This document shows positions 44,967-56,849 of a DNA stretch of 64,000 bases, piece after piece. Source of the DNA: Ovis canadensis (lineage: Eukaryota; Chordata; Mammalia; Artiodactyla; Bovidae); assembly GCF_042477335.2 (NCBI RefSeq), contig NC_091247.1:225890001-225954000 (forward strand), read 5' to 3'. The notes under the pieces are model-generated. The model saw only the letters and a list, made by a program, of their open reading frames with translations. It ran no database searches and was not told where the DNA came from. Positions within the stretch are counted from its first letter, which is position 1. Every line of letters starts with the position of its first letter. Made by a program: the position numbers and the translations under genes.

Positions 44967-47084
44967 TGTACTCATTTAAAGACCCTCCAAGCACTGTGGA
45001 AGGTCAGGCTGTGTGGGGTCCTTGATGAATGTGGCAGGGTGGGGGACATCACTGTGTGCCAGGCCAGAGTGTCCCCTGGTTCCCAGCCTCCTCACTGGGC
45101 AAGGCTGGAGAGCTGATGCCCTCACTAGGTGAGATGGCGGCTTCAGAAGGGACCCGGTGGCCCCTAGCCTGTCCAGGTGCTGCGAGGTCTCCAGGAGACA
45201 GGGAGGGTCAGCCTTGAGCCCAGGAGACGTGGGGGTTGGGGTGGGACAGCCAGCAGGAGGCCCTCACCTGGGCTCTGTCTGTTCTCACGTGCCATCCTGA
45301 ACCTCCCCCCAAGGGCTCCGGGTGCAGTTCTGTTTTCTGGGACCTTGCTTTCTCCCTCCTGCCTCCAGGCTTTGCGCAGGCTGCTTCCCCTAGTCGATGT
45401 CCGCTAACACGGACTCATCCTTTGGATCTCATTTCCTCGGAGTGCCTTCCCCGACCTCTCGCCAAATCTTTCTGGCTGCCCTCCCTCTCCCAGATCTAGG
45501 CACGCAGAGCCTCCCATTCATGGCACTGCTTCAGCCTATGCTGATACATGCACTCGTGGGAGAGCTTTGTAAGCGTCCCTCCCCTCCGCCAACATGGGCT
45601 ATCTCCTGAGCCTAGCACGGCGGGACAGGAGGAGTGAAAGAAAAGGGAGCGAGGATCAGGCAAGGCACACGCCCCAGGAAGAGTGAGGGGATCAAGGAGG
45701 GCTTCCTGGTGGTGGCGGCATAACCCCTGGGCTTGGAGGACCGGCAAAAGCAAAGCAAGGAGTTGGGGAGGAAGGGAGGCATGGGGTCTCCAGGTGCAGG
45801 CTTGCCTTGGAGCCAGTGCTTGGTGGGAAGGAGCCTTAGGCAGTCGTGCAGCTCAGCACCAACCAGTCCTTGCCTTCTTCTGGGCCTCCGTTTCCCCACT
45901 GGTAGGATGAGAGGAGACTAGAGATATCACTCATTCTAAAAGCCGTGGGTGATGCCCAGTCACATGACTGGACACGGTTTTGGAACTTCACTGAAGACAA
46001 GTCCTGTGTCATCCAGCCCCCTGACCTTCAGGGTACCCTGTTTGCCCAGAAATAGAGATGACGGGATGGGGGACGGCCTCTGCCTCCCATGCCTATGTGA
46101 GTTTTTGGCATCAGTAGTTGCATTTCCAGGGTGTCAATGGCTCAGGGGAGAGAGAGACCGAGAAGGGGGCCAGGACATAGGACACAGGCTGCAAGGGGCA
46201 TGGATTAGTTTTCCAGTTCTCACAACATCTCCAAGAGAGTGGGTGGTCCCCACCGTACAGAGCCAGATGGGAGGCTGGAAGGGTCCTGGGCACAGTGAGG
46301 AGGTCGCTGAGCCCAGACACTACCCTGGATCTGGGCGCTGGAGGCTGGGTTCTCTATTCTGCATCATCCCTGCCGCCAGGGTTCCTGTGGGAAGGTCCCG
46401 GGTGAGGCTGGGGGGACGCGGTGACAGGTTTCAGGAGTCAGAGAGAGGCAAAGAGCCACAGACTTGCTTGGGGCCATCTCAGCAGGTAGACGCTTTGGGG
46501 CAGGTAGTCGAGTTTGCCCCCTCCCAAACCTGGAACATTTATTTCCATACTTTCTCTCTGGTCCCCTGAAGAACATGGCTGGGAAATAACCATTTTCCTC
46601 TGTTTTATGAGGTTAAATGCCCCAATTCCTGTTCTGAAGACCCAGGTTCAAATTCTACTCTTTAACTTAGGAGCACCAGTCCTGGGTGTGGGACTAACCT
46701 TTCCAGCCCTCAGTTACTTGCTACACAGAGCTGCCTCAACTCAAGGGTTAGCCAGATTGCAAACTGCCGTATGGGTAAAGGAGAGTTTCCTGGCTCACGT
46801 CCAGGTTTGGGTCCAGCTTCAGGCACAGGGGGATCTCAGCTGATGTCGTCAAGCCCTCCCACCCTTTGTGTGCTGTCCTCAGTATCCTCATTCGTGTTCT
46901 TTCCCTCCCTTCAAAACACAGGCAGGGTTTCTAGGAGCTGCACAAGGTCTCCATGGGTGTCCTGTCCTGTCCCTAGCAGGTGTTTGGTATTTAGTAGGCA
47001 CTCAGAAGCATCTGTCTGTAGATTGACTGGATGCAATGAAGTAAGGCCTGGAAACAGTCCAGCTTGGTGTGAGTTCTGGAATCG

Positions 47085-47475
47085 AAAACTGGCTTCAAAT
47101 CCCAGCTCCACCAGCTTCCATAGCTGAGATCCTGGGCAAGTCAACCTTTTCTTTTTTTTTAAAAAAAAAAATTCTTTTTTTAATGTGGACCATTTTTAAA
47201 GGCTTTATTGAATTTGTTAGAATATTACTTCTGTTTTATGTTTTCCTTTCTTGGCCACAAGGCCTATGGGATCTTAACTCCCCAACCAGGGATCAAACCC
47301 ACACCCCCTGCATGGGAAGGTGTAGTCGTAACCACTGGACCGCCAGGGAAGTCCCCAGCAGCCTTTTTTGATCCTCAGTTTCCTCATCTATAAAATGGGC
47401 ACATGCAGAGTGCCCTGTTCAGACGGTCCCTGTGAGGGTGAAGAGAGCAGATGCGTGACAGTGCTTTGCACACAA
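47085..47475 (+). mobile_element. MIR SINE interrupted by a CHR SINE
   Basis: Sense MIR is readable before (CTGGCTTCAAATCCCAGCTC, CCTGGGCAAGTCAACC) and after (TCCTCAGTTTCCTCATCTAT, AAAATGGGC) the insertion at 47160-47356. The flanks CAACCTTTT and CAGCCTTTT look like a decayed target duplication. Confidence 0.7.
47160..47356 (-). mobile_element. CHR-type tRNA SINE
   Basis: Reverse, with a T/A-rich tail complement at 47150-47185, then AACCAGGGATCAAACCCACA, CCCCTGCATGGGAAGG and GGACCGCCAGGGAAGTCCC. Confidence 0.8.
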
Positions 47476-48679
47476 TGAGCTCTCAACCCATGGGAATCAT
47501 CAGTATCATTACTGTTGTTATTATTTCAAGGTTGAGCATTTGTTACAATCCAAATAGCTGGAGGACAGTGCAGGGAAATAAAAGTCTGTTTTTGTTTTTT
47601 GTTTTTTCCTCTGGGGATTATTAGGTTTGCCTCCTCACGGAGCTCAGAAGCCTCAGGGCGAAGAGAAACAAGAGCGGAGTTAATTAAAGAGCTTGGGCTC
47701 CAGTAGCAGGCCCAGCCCGACTAGTGCCCGTGGAATTCGTGTGCTCCTGGCTGGCTGGCAGCAGGGGCGTCAGCTGGCTCAGGGCTCCTCCACGGAGGGA
47801 CACACAGAACAAGGGGTTGCTGGGGCCCGAGGTGGCTCTGGGAATGGTGTCTCACTCCCTGTGTCCCCCTTCTTTGTCTCTTTGACTTGATCTCAGCTGC
47901 CCTGTGGCATCTTTACAGCCTCGGTGTATGTGAGGCCAATGAATGAATGGATGAGTTTGATTGACTCAGTCATGTTAATTACTGCGCCAGGCCAATAGCC
48001 CAGTAGTGACTGGCTGCCTTGCTCCAATGTCAGCTGTGTTAGGGGCAGACAGGTGGATTCCCAGGCCTCTTCCCTGCAAGACTTGTCTGTCATATGGTGG
48101 GTGGCGGTGGGGAGTGACCCAGAGGACAGAGGAGTGGCAGGAATTCCTAGGAGGGAGATGTGCGCTTCTCGACCAGTTGAGGCATCACCTCCTCCTGGCA
48201 AGTTCAGGGCCCCCCAGGCCAGACTAGGGCCTTCTCTGGCCCCCAGGCCCTCTGCTGCCCCATCCGACCTTGTGGCTTTATTGTCACTACCTGGCCAAGT
48301 CTCGTCTCCATCATCAGTCTGGGACGTGGCCTGGTTCATTCAGTTCTCAGCTCTGAGCTCATAACTGGTACCCAGTAGGCGTTCAGGATGTGTTTTGTTG
48401 AATGAATGAGGGATGGAAGGAAAGAATGGAGAGAGAAGAGAAAGGACTCTGAGAACCGTCCTGTTGGACATCATCAGACTCAGAAATTCTTCCTTTTCCC
48501 CGATCGGACCTAACTCTGACCCGCTGGGGGTCCTCGCTTGACTTAACCACCCCCAGCAAAGGGCCCTGGGAGTCTCTCCCCCGGAGGCTGGGTGACGGGG
48601 AGATGCTGGCACGGGGCTGCGGCTGCCGCTGGGCGGATGGAGCTTCCTCGTGCTCTCTGCACATTAGCATGCTGAACCC

Positions 48680-48900
48680 ACGTCTCTTGTAAGGTGTTAA
48701 TTAAATTTCTTCGAAGTATATTGTCTGAAAAAAAAGGATAATTAGAAAGATGTCTTTAAAAGTATTTATGTAACTGATATGGTACTGCTTTTGGTTTGCC
48801 GCATAATTAGATTTAAACACAACTCCTTGAGCGGCATACTCATTTGGAGAGAGCAGCTCGTTGAAATGTCATTGTGTCGTTTTTCAGCGTTTTGAGCCTG
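48680..48900. promoter_or_regulatory. Candidate conserved intronic element
   Basis: AT-rich unique block with TGTTAATTAAATTTC near 48694, AGGATAATTAGAAAG near 48735 and CGCATAATTAGATTTAAACA near 48800. These are three TAATTA/ATTAG-type sites in about 120 bp. There is no recognisable repeat. Confidence 0.35.
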
Positions 48901-49734
48901 GCAGAACCAGTCAGCTGAGGAGGCAAGAGCCGGGGTTCTCGGGGAGTGCACTGAACAGGGAGCGGGGAGCTGGGGCTGTTTCCCACGGTCTGCATTTATT
49001 CCCTGGGACACCCGGGCCACCTGCTCAGTATCCTCATGTGCAAGATAAGAGGGCTTCCAGGGCCTCCTGGGGACCGAGAACTCACAGTTACACAGCTACA
49101 GCTTTTAAATTTCCTGAGTGTCGTTGCCTAGTGAGGGACGGAGCTCCATTATACAGATGAGCAAACCAATGCCAGGCATTTTCTTGAGGTTATATGTTAG
49201 TGACGATCAGCAGATCTGGGTCTTCTAAATCCAGAGCTGTTTTCCTGCAGGACCCTGGAAAGCCCTCATTCTCAACATGATCAGACCAGCTCATAGGTTT
49301 TGAAAATTGCTGCCTGCCTATCATGCCTTTATCTTGCAAGTTCCCATGAAATGCTGCCCTTCACACATGGCTCTCCCTGGATGCTCTCTCTGCACGGCCC
49401 TGCAGAGTCAGTTCTTCCAACCGGATGAGGACTTAAGTGCATGCATCCTCCATGGGGCCGACAGCAACCCCCCCCAAGGCGGTGAAACCTGGATTTTTGG
49501 GGGGTGAAAAAAATCTTACTATTATAAAGCACAGATACACACATAGTAAATGAACAGATATACAGTGTATCTGTGGTGTTAAAATTGCACAAGAGAGGGG
49601 TAAGTAGAAAAAGCATCTTTTGTAGGTCCCTTAGGGGCTGACGATGAAAAAAAAATGGTTGAGAGGCACTGCTTGTCAAACAGCAGGCCAATTGTGGTCA
49701 TCACTCCAGTGCACGTAGGTCCACATGCTGGACT

Positions 49735-49840
49735 GTACCCGTCAGCTCTTCCCACTCATCACCTCCTTTAACCTTCACACAACACCCGGGGGTTCCTGTG
49801 TTACAGAGGGGAAACTGAGGCTCAGGGGGGAATCTTCCAC
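49735..49840 (-). mobile_element. MIR SINE
   Basis: Antisense MIR: CATCACCTCCTTTAACCTTC, CTGTGTTACAGAGGGGAAAC, TGAGGCTCAGG. It ends about 140 bp before MPPED1 exon 3. Another antisense MIR lies at about 49140-49260. Confidence 0.65.
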
Positions 49841-49978
49841 CTGATTGGTGAGTGGAGGGTCAGGGTTCGGATGCGGGTGGATGCGATCTGGACCACACGT
49901 GATCCGATCTGGATGGGATGTGCGCTGTAGGCTCCCGATGCTTTGGCCCCTGGACCCCACAGTCCCCTCTCTCCCCAG

Positions 49979-50160
49979 GGTGGACCCGGTGCCTCATGAC
50001 GCCCCAAAGCCGCCTGGCTACACCCGCTTTGTCTGCGTGTCTGACACCCACTCGAGGACGGACCCCATTCAGATGCCCTACGGCGACGTGCTGATCCACG
50101 CCGGGGACTTCACGGAGCTGGGGCTCCCGAGCGAGGTGAAGAAATTCAACGAGTGGCTGG
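49979..50160 (+). CDS. MPPED1: MPPED1 second coding exon (part of residue 75 to part of 136)
   Basis: This internal coding exon starts the catalytic calcineurin-like phosphoesterase domain. The acceptor is CTCTCCCCAG; the donor is CTGG then GTAGGT. The first base completes Met75 and the last is base 1 of Gly136, so both exon ends are consistent with the family reading frame. Visible motifs are FVCVSDTHSRTD (Asp97 and His99, first metal-binding motif) and DVLIHAGDFTEL (Asp118, bridging metal ligand), followed by GLPSEVKKFNEWL. Asp97 to Asp118 spacing is 21, the same as the corresponding residues of MPPED2. The asparagine and histidine ligands (GNHE, GHxH) must lie in later exons beyond the window. 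About 42% of the expected ~326-residue protein is present. Confidence 0.96.
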
Positions 50161-51361
50161 GTAGGTGCCAGAAGGGGTGGCGCCTGGGAGCGGCCAGACT
50201 CGGGGCAGACCCCTGCCTGCCACCCTTCCTCCCTGCACCGCCTGGCCCCTCCCTGGCCTTTGTCACCTGTCCACCTCCCCTGGGAAGCCCCCTGACCTCC
50301 AGGACCAGGCCTCACCCCTCTGACTATCTCGTCACACCTGGGAGGTCTCCTGCCCCAGCACATGTCTCTGTTGTGACTTTCTATTTGTGGGAAATTTTTC
50401 CGCCTGGGAGACTCACTTCCAAAGGCAAACCCAGGTTTGTTTTTGTCTGGTTGCGTGTCCAGCCCCCAGTACCTGTTCCAGGTAAGCACCCAACAAATAA
50501 CTGATGAATGACTGAATGAGAGGGTGAGTCAGTGGCTGAGTGGGTGAACAAATGAATGACTCTCTGGGAACAGTGATGCCAAGGCAGGTGCTCAGCTGGT
50601 CGCACCGGCTCACACACCCACCACCCTTGACCGCGGCCCAGGTGAGAGGGCCCTCCTGGCCTCCGTGGCCCCAGCAGGAGCCCAGGGGTCCCGGTGTGGG
50701 CTCCTCCGTGGGCAGCTGTTGGTACAGGCAGCAGAGCGAGCGCTGTCCCATGCCGTGGGAGATGGTGGGCCATGATTCGCAAGCACAACCCCCAGGGTTT
50801 TGTCTCTGGTTATGCTTTCTTCCAAAATAAGAAAGACGTAAATATGGGGTGCCCCCCCGGGAAAAGCTGCTTGCTTGGAATCCAGAGAAACCTCACAGCG
50901 ACTCTCTCTACCACGGCCCCAGTGGGGACCACTGGACGGCCCCGGTGGGCAGGCCTGCTGTCTCGGAGGCGTGGAGCCAGAGCCGGCCCACCTCCCCTCG
51001 CAGCCCCTCATGGCCGCCAGACGGTCCCCCGCGCCTCCCCAGGGGCATCCCGCTGTGCAGTTGGCTGGGAGCTCCGCGAGCAGAGGGCCAGGAGCGAGGC
51101 GGGTAGCTGCAGCGAGAGAGGCCCGGCTTTGCCAGTCGAGACAAATATTTACAAGCAAGGCCTTTCCTTCCTCTTGGCAGGCTTGGAGCTTTCAATATTG
51201 ATCTTTCAAATGGGAAATCCTAATCGAGGCCCCTGTTTGGGCTGAAACCTGTGAAGGCTGGGATGGGGTGGGGGGCGCTCCTGCAGGAGACGAGTCTGCC
51301 CCAGTGCGTCTTCCTTTGCCAGGTCCTAGGAAGGGGGCCCTCGCGGAGACAGCTTTCTCTT

Positions 51362-51551
51362 GAATATTTATTTATTGGATTTTGGCTGCATCAGGCCCTA
51401 AAGAGGGCCTCACCCCTCTTTAGTTAGTTGCGGCGTTTGGGCTTAGATGCCCCATGGCACGTGGGATCCTGGTTTCCGCAGCCAGGAGTCTGACCTGTGT
51501 CCCCTGCATGGCGAGGCAGGTTTGTAACCGCTGGACCAGCAGGCCAGTCCC
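51362..51551 (-). mobile_element. CHR-type tRNA SINE
   Basis: Reverse: ATATTTATTTATTGGATTTT, GGCTTAGATGCCCCATGGCA, GACCTGTGTCCCCTGCATGG, CGCTGGACCAGCAGGCCAG. Confidence 0.75.
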
Positions 51552-52764
51552 GAGGCTGCTTTCTTAGCCCTCTGCTCCAGGGTCTCAAAGAGACGTGAGG
51601 CTGAACCGAGAGCCCACGTCCCCGGCAGAGAGCAGGAGTCGTTGGTGGCTGGGCACGTGCTCTTCCAGGCCCGCTTGGTAGGCTCCTTACTGTTGCTGCC
51701 CGGCTGGATGTGAGGAGCAGCTGTTGGACGTGGGCCCTGTTTGGATCCTTATCTGACCAAAGGCGATGTTGGCCCCCGCCCCCGCCCTGAGGTTCCCAAA
51801 AGTGGGGACTGTTTCTGATGTACCCCCGGCCCAGATGTGTTCCTCTCCATGCTGTGTGAGTAATGAAGCCAACAGTTGCATGTACACAGGGCGGCGGGGG
51901 CGGGGGGGGGCGGGGGAGAGAGGCCAGGGGTGGAGGGCTGGTGGCCAGGGGTGGTGGCTGGGGGCTGTGAGCTCTCAGTGCAGGTGCTGAGGGTGGCCTC
52001 CCCCTGGATGGGAGGTTTCAGGGACAAGCTGTCGCTGGGCTGGGTTTGGCCTGAAAATCGGGGAGTTTGTGCGGGGCAAAGGGTAGCTGAGGCCAGAGCC
52101 TTCGTGGGACATGTGAGAGGTGGTGTTATGTGTCCGGGCTGGAGGGAGGGGCTCTGGGGGAACATGAAAGCAGTGAGCCTGAAAATGGGCGTGGGGCCTG
52201 CTAGAGACTCTGAAGCCGAGTGGGAGCCAGGGGCCTGGGAGGCCCGCCTGGTGAGATGGCCATTTTAGGAAAATCTCTCTACCTGCCGCTTAGTAGAGGT
52301 CAGAACTAGGTGCCATGGGAATTTGGGCGGCTTTCTTGGTAATTTGCGCTTGGTGTTGATTTATTTCCCCGGATCGTGGCAAGTGGGAAGGGTGAACTTG
52401 CAGAGGGTCTTCCTTTTACAAAAGGGGCCTCTCCCCTTGGCAGCCTTGAAGGGTTTGCAGGTGTCAGTGCTTGTCACTCAAGTGGACTGGGCGGGGCTTG
52501 AGGCTGAGGCGTGACTGAACGGGGCCCAGGGGAGGGGGCGATTTGCATGTGAGCATCGGTAGGAACGGTTTAGGTGGTCCAACTGCAGTCAGCTTCTCGG
52601 GAACCTGCCTGCTGCGCACAGGGACTCACCTCTGTGGGCTGGTGGTTCACGTGCCCAGGGATGTGGTTGGTGATATGGTGGAGAGACGGACTCAGGAGGT
52701 GTGGTTTTATAAAAAGCTCGTGTTTATCAACTCTTCATGTGTGTTGGGTGCCCTTTATGTATAT

Positions 52765-52930
52765 TTTTAAATCATTTGATTCTCTTGGTCAGGGGATGAG
52801 GCAGGAGCTATTATCCCCATTTAACAGAGAAGAAGCCGAGGCTCAGTGGAGTGAAGTAACTCGCCCCAGGTCACACAGCCAGCAACTGGCAGAGCTGGGA
52901 TTGAAGCTAGGCAGTTGGACTCTGGAGCCA
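52765..52930 (-). mobile_element. MIR SINE
   Basis: Antisense MIR, well preserved: AGGAGCTATTATCCCCATTT, AACAGAGAAGAAGCCGAGGC, CCAGGTCACACAGCCAGCAA, GCTGGGATTGAAGC. Confidence 0.8.
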
Positions 52931-53225
52931 AGCTCTCATCATCTCCTCTGTATCACCTCTCTTGTTTTTATGGTGAAATTTCTCTGTTTTGAAATAAAGA
53001 TGGGCCTTTTGGGGCCAGATGTCCAGGGTCAGCTTCCTCCCAGGTGACTGCACCAGTCAGGTGACCTCTCTGAGCCTCCCTGACCTCATTTTAGATGGGC
53101 AGAGGTCAGGCTTCCCTTACCCTGTCTGCCTCTTCAGAGGTGGGTTGTTTGAAGGCTCTATTGGGCTGGAGGAAATGCTCAAGTGTTATCATCTGTAAAA
53201 GGCTGTGCGGATGGTCTTACTGCCC

Positions 53226-53240
53226 CCAGGAGGTGGCGTT
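53226..53240 (+). promoter_or_regulatory. Candidate CTCF site
   Basis: CCAGGAGGTGGCGTT matches most of the CTCF core (a G replaces the usual C/T at position 5). Same orientation as the motif at 5032. It lies in unique DNA. Confidence 0.35.
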
Positions 53241-53539
53241 GGCCAGGTCAGGGCTTCCCTTGGGGCAGAGGTAGGGGTCATGGGTTGGTCCCATGTGGGG
53301 CTGGGGGATTTGACCGGAGCCTGCACGTTGAATTGCAAGGAGAAGCGGTAGATGGTTTGTGTGTCAAAGTATGTGGAGTTTCCGAGAAATGCTGACCTAC
53401 AACCTTATCTATGCGGGCAGTTCTTACACACATACACACACACGCAGGAAGCTTTGCAGGGGCTATTCATTCCTCCGTTCGGTGCATCTCTCTGAGAACA
53501 CGGGGCGAGTGTGCAGTGGGTGATGGTAGGAGTGAGGAG

Positions 53540-53925
53540 CGGCCACCGTGTCTGACGATGGGGATGCCCTGGACGGGTGGACCCACCGGAAGCACCAAAA
53601 GGACCATTCTCATGATGAGGTCTGCGGAGCGCTGGCCCCGGGTGATGGTGACGGAGAGCTCCTTGAAGCAGTCACGGAAGGCCTCCCTGAAGAGCTGGCC
53701 TTGGGTGTTGCGTGAAGGTGACAGTGAGCCCTGCAAGAGGAACATTCCAAGCAGGGGCAGAGCGGCTGCAGAGGCCCCACGGGCAGGCACAGGGGAGGGT
53801 TTCCACCACTGCAGCTATGCCCCGTGGGCCAGCGGCAGGAGTTTGGGGTTGATTCTAAGTGAACTGGGCTCTTCAGGAAGGTTTGCAGAAGGGAGTGACC
53901 TTTAAAAAGGCCTGGACTGCAGAGG
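53540..53925. mobile_element. Ancient interspersed repeat remnant (L2-age)
   Basis: Phrases recurring in old mammalian repeats: AGAGGAACATTCCAAGCAGG near 53738, CAGGAGTTTGGGGTTGATTC near 53836 and TTGCAGAAGGGAGTGACCTT near 53882. The family cannot be fixed by eye. Confidence 0.35.
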
Positions 53926-54399
53926 TAGGATGGAGGCAGCAAGGCCAGTGAGGTCCGAGGCTCTGGAATGTTCCAGAAGTGATGTCTGGGACTGTGGGGG
54001 ATTTGTGGCTCTCTGTTTCTTTTATCCCTCTGATTTTTCTGTGGGGAGCATGTATTATTCTCGTAGCTTTAACTGAAGACAACAGTAAAATCTCATTGCT
54101 TTTAAAGAAACATTGGCCTCTCTGGAGTCTGATGCACGGCGTATCCCAGGATGGGGGTGGGGATGGTGCTGGGCCCAGGGCAGTCCTGGCATCATCCAGC
54201 TACTCAGGAGGTCACCTGGAGTCCCTTCCCTGGCCAGCAGGGCCCTGCCTGCCTCTCACACCCATGGGCCCAGCCCTTCCTCCTCCTGAGTGAGAAAGCT
54301 GCTGATCTGAAATTCATAACCAGCTTCTTCCCTGCTCATTGATCTCATGGAGAACACCTACAATCATATTGTAGGAACCACCTCCAGACAGGAGGAGAT

Positions 54400-54740
54400 T
54401 TAAAAAATTAATAAAGACCCTTTTGTAAGAGAGGATTAGGTGCCTGACCGGGGACATGTGTGGCTCCCCTCACGCGTCTCCAATTTGCTGTCGGGTGGGT
54501 TGCTCTCGGCCTGGCTGTGAGGGTGTCTGCGTTTTGCCCACTTGCAGGCTTCTGTCTGGATCTGTATTCTTTAGAGGGCACTAGGTTGGGGGTGATAGGG
54601 CCCCCTGACAGATCCCTTTTCCCATGGGCCATTAATATCCCCAATACATTCATGAAATAGAACCGCCAGATGGATTTGTAAATGTCCCAGTAAGCAGCTA
54701 AAAAATTGCTAAGGACGGGCTTTCCAGCTGTAAAGAATGA
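54400..54740. promoter_or_regulatory. Candidate conserved intronic element
   Basis: Unique block with GCCATTAATATCCCCAATAC near 54629, an E-box in GCCAGATGGATTTG near 54664 and AGCTAAAAAATTGCTAAGG near 54697. No repeats are recognised. Confidence 0.25.
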
Positions 54741-54889
54741 AAAGAAGAGCACAGTTAACTGAAAATGGAAAAGAATGTGCTGGAAGCTCCTTGCTCATCT
54801 GCAGGAATGGCGTGATGACGGATGGGCAGCCTGGAGCCCGCAGACTGATTGGCTCAGTAACTCGTGTCTGTGCAGGGAGGTGGGACAGC

Positions 54890-55065
54890 AGGGAGGTTAA
54901 GCGCTCCCATCTGGCAGTCAAGCAGGCCTGTCTTCACCCCTGCTTTAGCCTCTTATTTGCTGTGTGACCTTCACTTAGTCACTCAACCTCTCTGTGCCTC
55001 ATTTGTACCTACCTACCCCATAGGGTTGGGGAGGAGTGACAAGTCATATGCTTAGTACATTGCGG
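54890..55065 (+). mobile_element. MIR SINE
   Basis: Sense MIR: GCTGTGTGACCTTCACTTAG, TCACTCAACCTCTCTGTGCC, CCTACCCCATAGGGTTGGGG. Confidence 0.75.
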
Positions 55066-55365
55066 ACTCAGGGAGAAGCCCTCGAGGAGTGCTGGCTGTT
55101 GTCATAAAAAGCTTGCCTCTTCCTGATCCGAGACCCCACAAACACACCTGCCAACCAACCAGCCTCAGCATTGGCTGAGCCATTCTGTTCTGACCACACT
55201 GGTTGACTCCAGTTCCCCGCTCGGGACCCTGGCTCATTCTTGTCCTCTGGCTGTTTCTCGTCCACCCGGCAGAGTCCGACCCACCCCGGCTCGAATGTAG
55301 CTCTTGTGAAGCTACACGCCCCATGGCCCCCTCCCACCCTGCTGGGCTGCATTGGTCCCTGGGCG

Positions 55366-55379
55366 CCCCCCCCCCCCCC
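55366..55379 (+). repeat. Poly-C run (14 C)
   Basis: A single-base tract of 14 C between GGGCG and ACCCCG. Its length is prone to sequencing error. Confidence 0.9.
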
Positions 55380-56849
55380 ACCCCGTACACCAAGGCTCCC
55401 TGTTCAGGCCTTGGTGGTGGCCCTTGGAGGGAGGCCCCTGTGTCTTCATGCCTCCCGTCTGCCCCACCTAGACCGTCTGCCCCGGGAGGGCGGGACGAGC
55501 CTCACCCCCAGCGCTGACCAGGCCTCAGCCCGGGGAAGCCCTGGACAGAGGCTGGACTCGGGGTGGGTGTGCTGTGAGCTGGCCCCCGCCTCCTGGCAGG
55601 GCTGGTTGCCGCGGCGGGCGGCAGGGAGCAGCTGTAAGAGGGGCTTCCAGGAGGGCAGGGCCGTGACACCGGAGAGCGTGAGCTGCGGCTCTCACAACAT
55701 GGGGCTCGGGGAGGGTCTTCGAAGGGGCAGAGGCCGAGGGGGTGTCTCCAGATTGAGGCTGGGAATTGAGGCCAGCGGGTGTTGGGGACCTGGCCGAGGG
55801 AGGGACAGATATTCCGGGGGTGTGTGTGGGCTCCCCTCTGGAAGCCAGGTGTGCTGAGCACCCGGGAGCACCCACGCCCAGGATGACCCCGAGGCCTGGA
55901 CACCGCCTGCGTCTGCCCCAAGGCAAGAACACCGGCCGTTTCTGCTTCCGGCTGGAAGAGACAGCCGTGCCCTCGAGAACTGTCTGTTCCCAGTGGGATT
56001 TGCGAGATGCTGGAAGGCTCCTTCTCTGTGACTGGCAGGCGCCAGGCTTTCCTTCCCGCCCCACCCCCTGCCGGGAGAAGCCTGCAGCCTCCACGGCCCC
56101 TCCCCTCCCCTGGAACTCCCAGCTTCAGACCCGGCACTGGCCTCGGAGTGACCGCTCACCCCTCCTCTCCACCTCCCAGTCCGCCCTGGGGTCTCCTTCT
56201 CCAGCTTCCCTCCTGGCGCCCCCTTCTCCATCTCCTCCTTTCGTTCCTGGTTCTCCTCGCTGATGGTGGCTCCGCTCAGGACCAACCCTGAGCTTCTCAA
56301 CCGCCTTCTTTCCGGATGATAATGAGCTCCCCCCCAACACCCGCCCCTCCCCGCCCCGATGTTGCTCCCGCCCAGACTCACAGACGCCTCCCACTCTGCC
56401 TCCACCAGATCTCTCTTTGAGATCCAGCCGGCCTATTATTCAGTCGACTCAGAAGACACTTCCTCCTGGCTGTTCACCAGGATTGTAGACTTGTTCTGTC
56501 TCAAGCTGAACTCCCAAACTGTAGACCCACACCCAGAGGGTATGTGGTAAGGCACAGGCCTCCACTGAGCCCCTTTCAACCCCAGCTCCCTTCCCTCTGA
56601 AGCTGTCAGGGCCTCCTGTTGTTATTTGGGCCCTGCTGTTGTCTGTCCTGCCCACGTCCTCGTCACTCACTTTTGCCACCTGCCGAGCTGCTTTGGGTTC
56701 CCAAGTGGGCCGTCCTGCCAGCCTCCCCATCTTCCTGCAGAACCTGTGAACCCTTTGAGGGTTGAGGCTGAGCTGGGTCAAGTGCAGGTCCTCGGAGTCC
56801 ACCCTGGCCCTGAGGGGTGCTGGCGGGCGTCTGCTGAAAGGCCTGTAGA

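Larger units (their letters stand above)
40784..49978 (+). other. MPPED1: MPPED1 intron 2 (9195 bp)
   Basis: GTAAGT starts it and CTCTCCCCAG ends it. It holds BovB pieces at 42.3 and 44.8 kb, a Bov-tA at 43.3 kb, CHR SINEs at 44.7 and 47.2 kb, a GT microsatellite and scattered MIR remnants. Stretches 40800-42340, 45000-47080, 47480-48630 and 48900-49140 show nothing beyond diverged MIR/L2 phrases (for example an antisense MIR near 41200-41270 and an L2-like piece near 45400-45560). Confidence 0.9.

Noticed and set aside
40560..50160. Assignment to the paralogue MPPED2
   Set aside because: MPPED2 has a shorter, different N-terminus; the AFSQSHVMAARRHQHSRL leader and TFYNINQG wording fit MPPED1.
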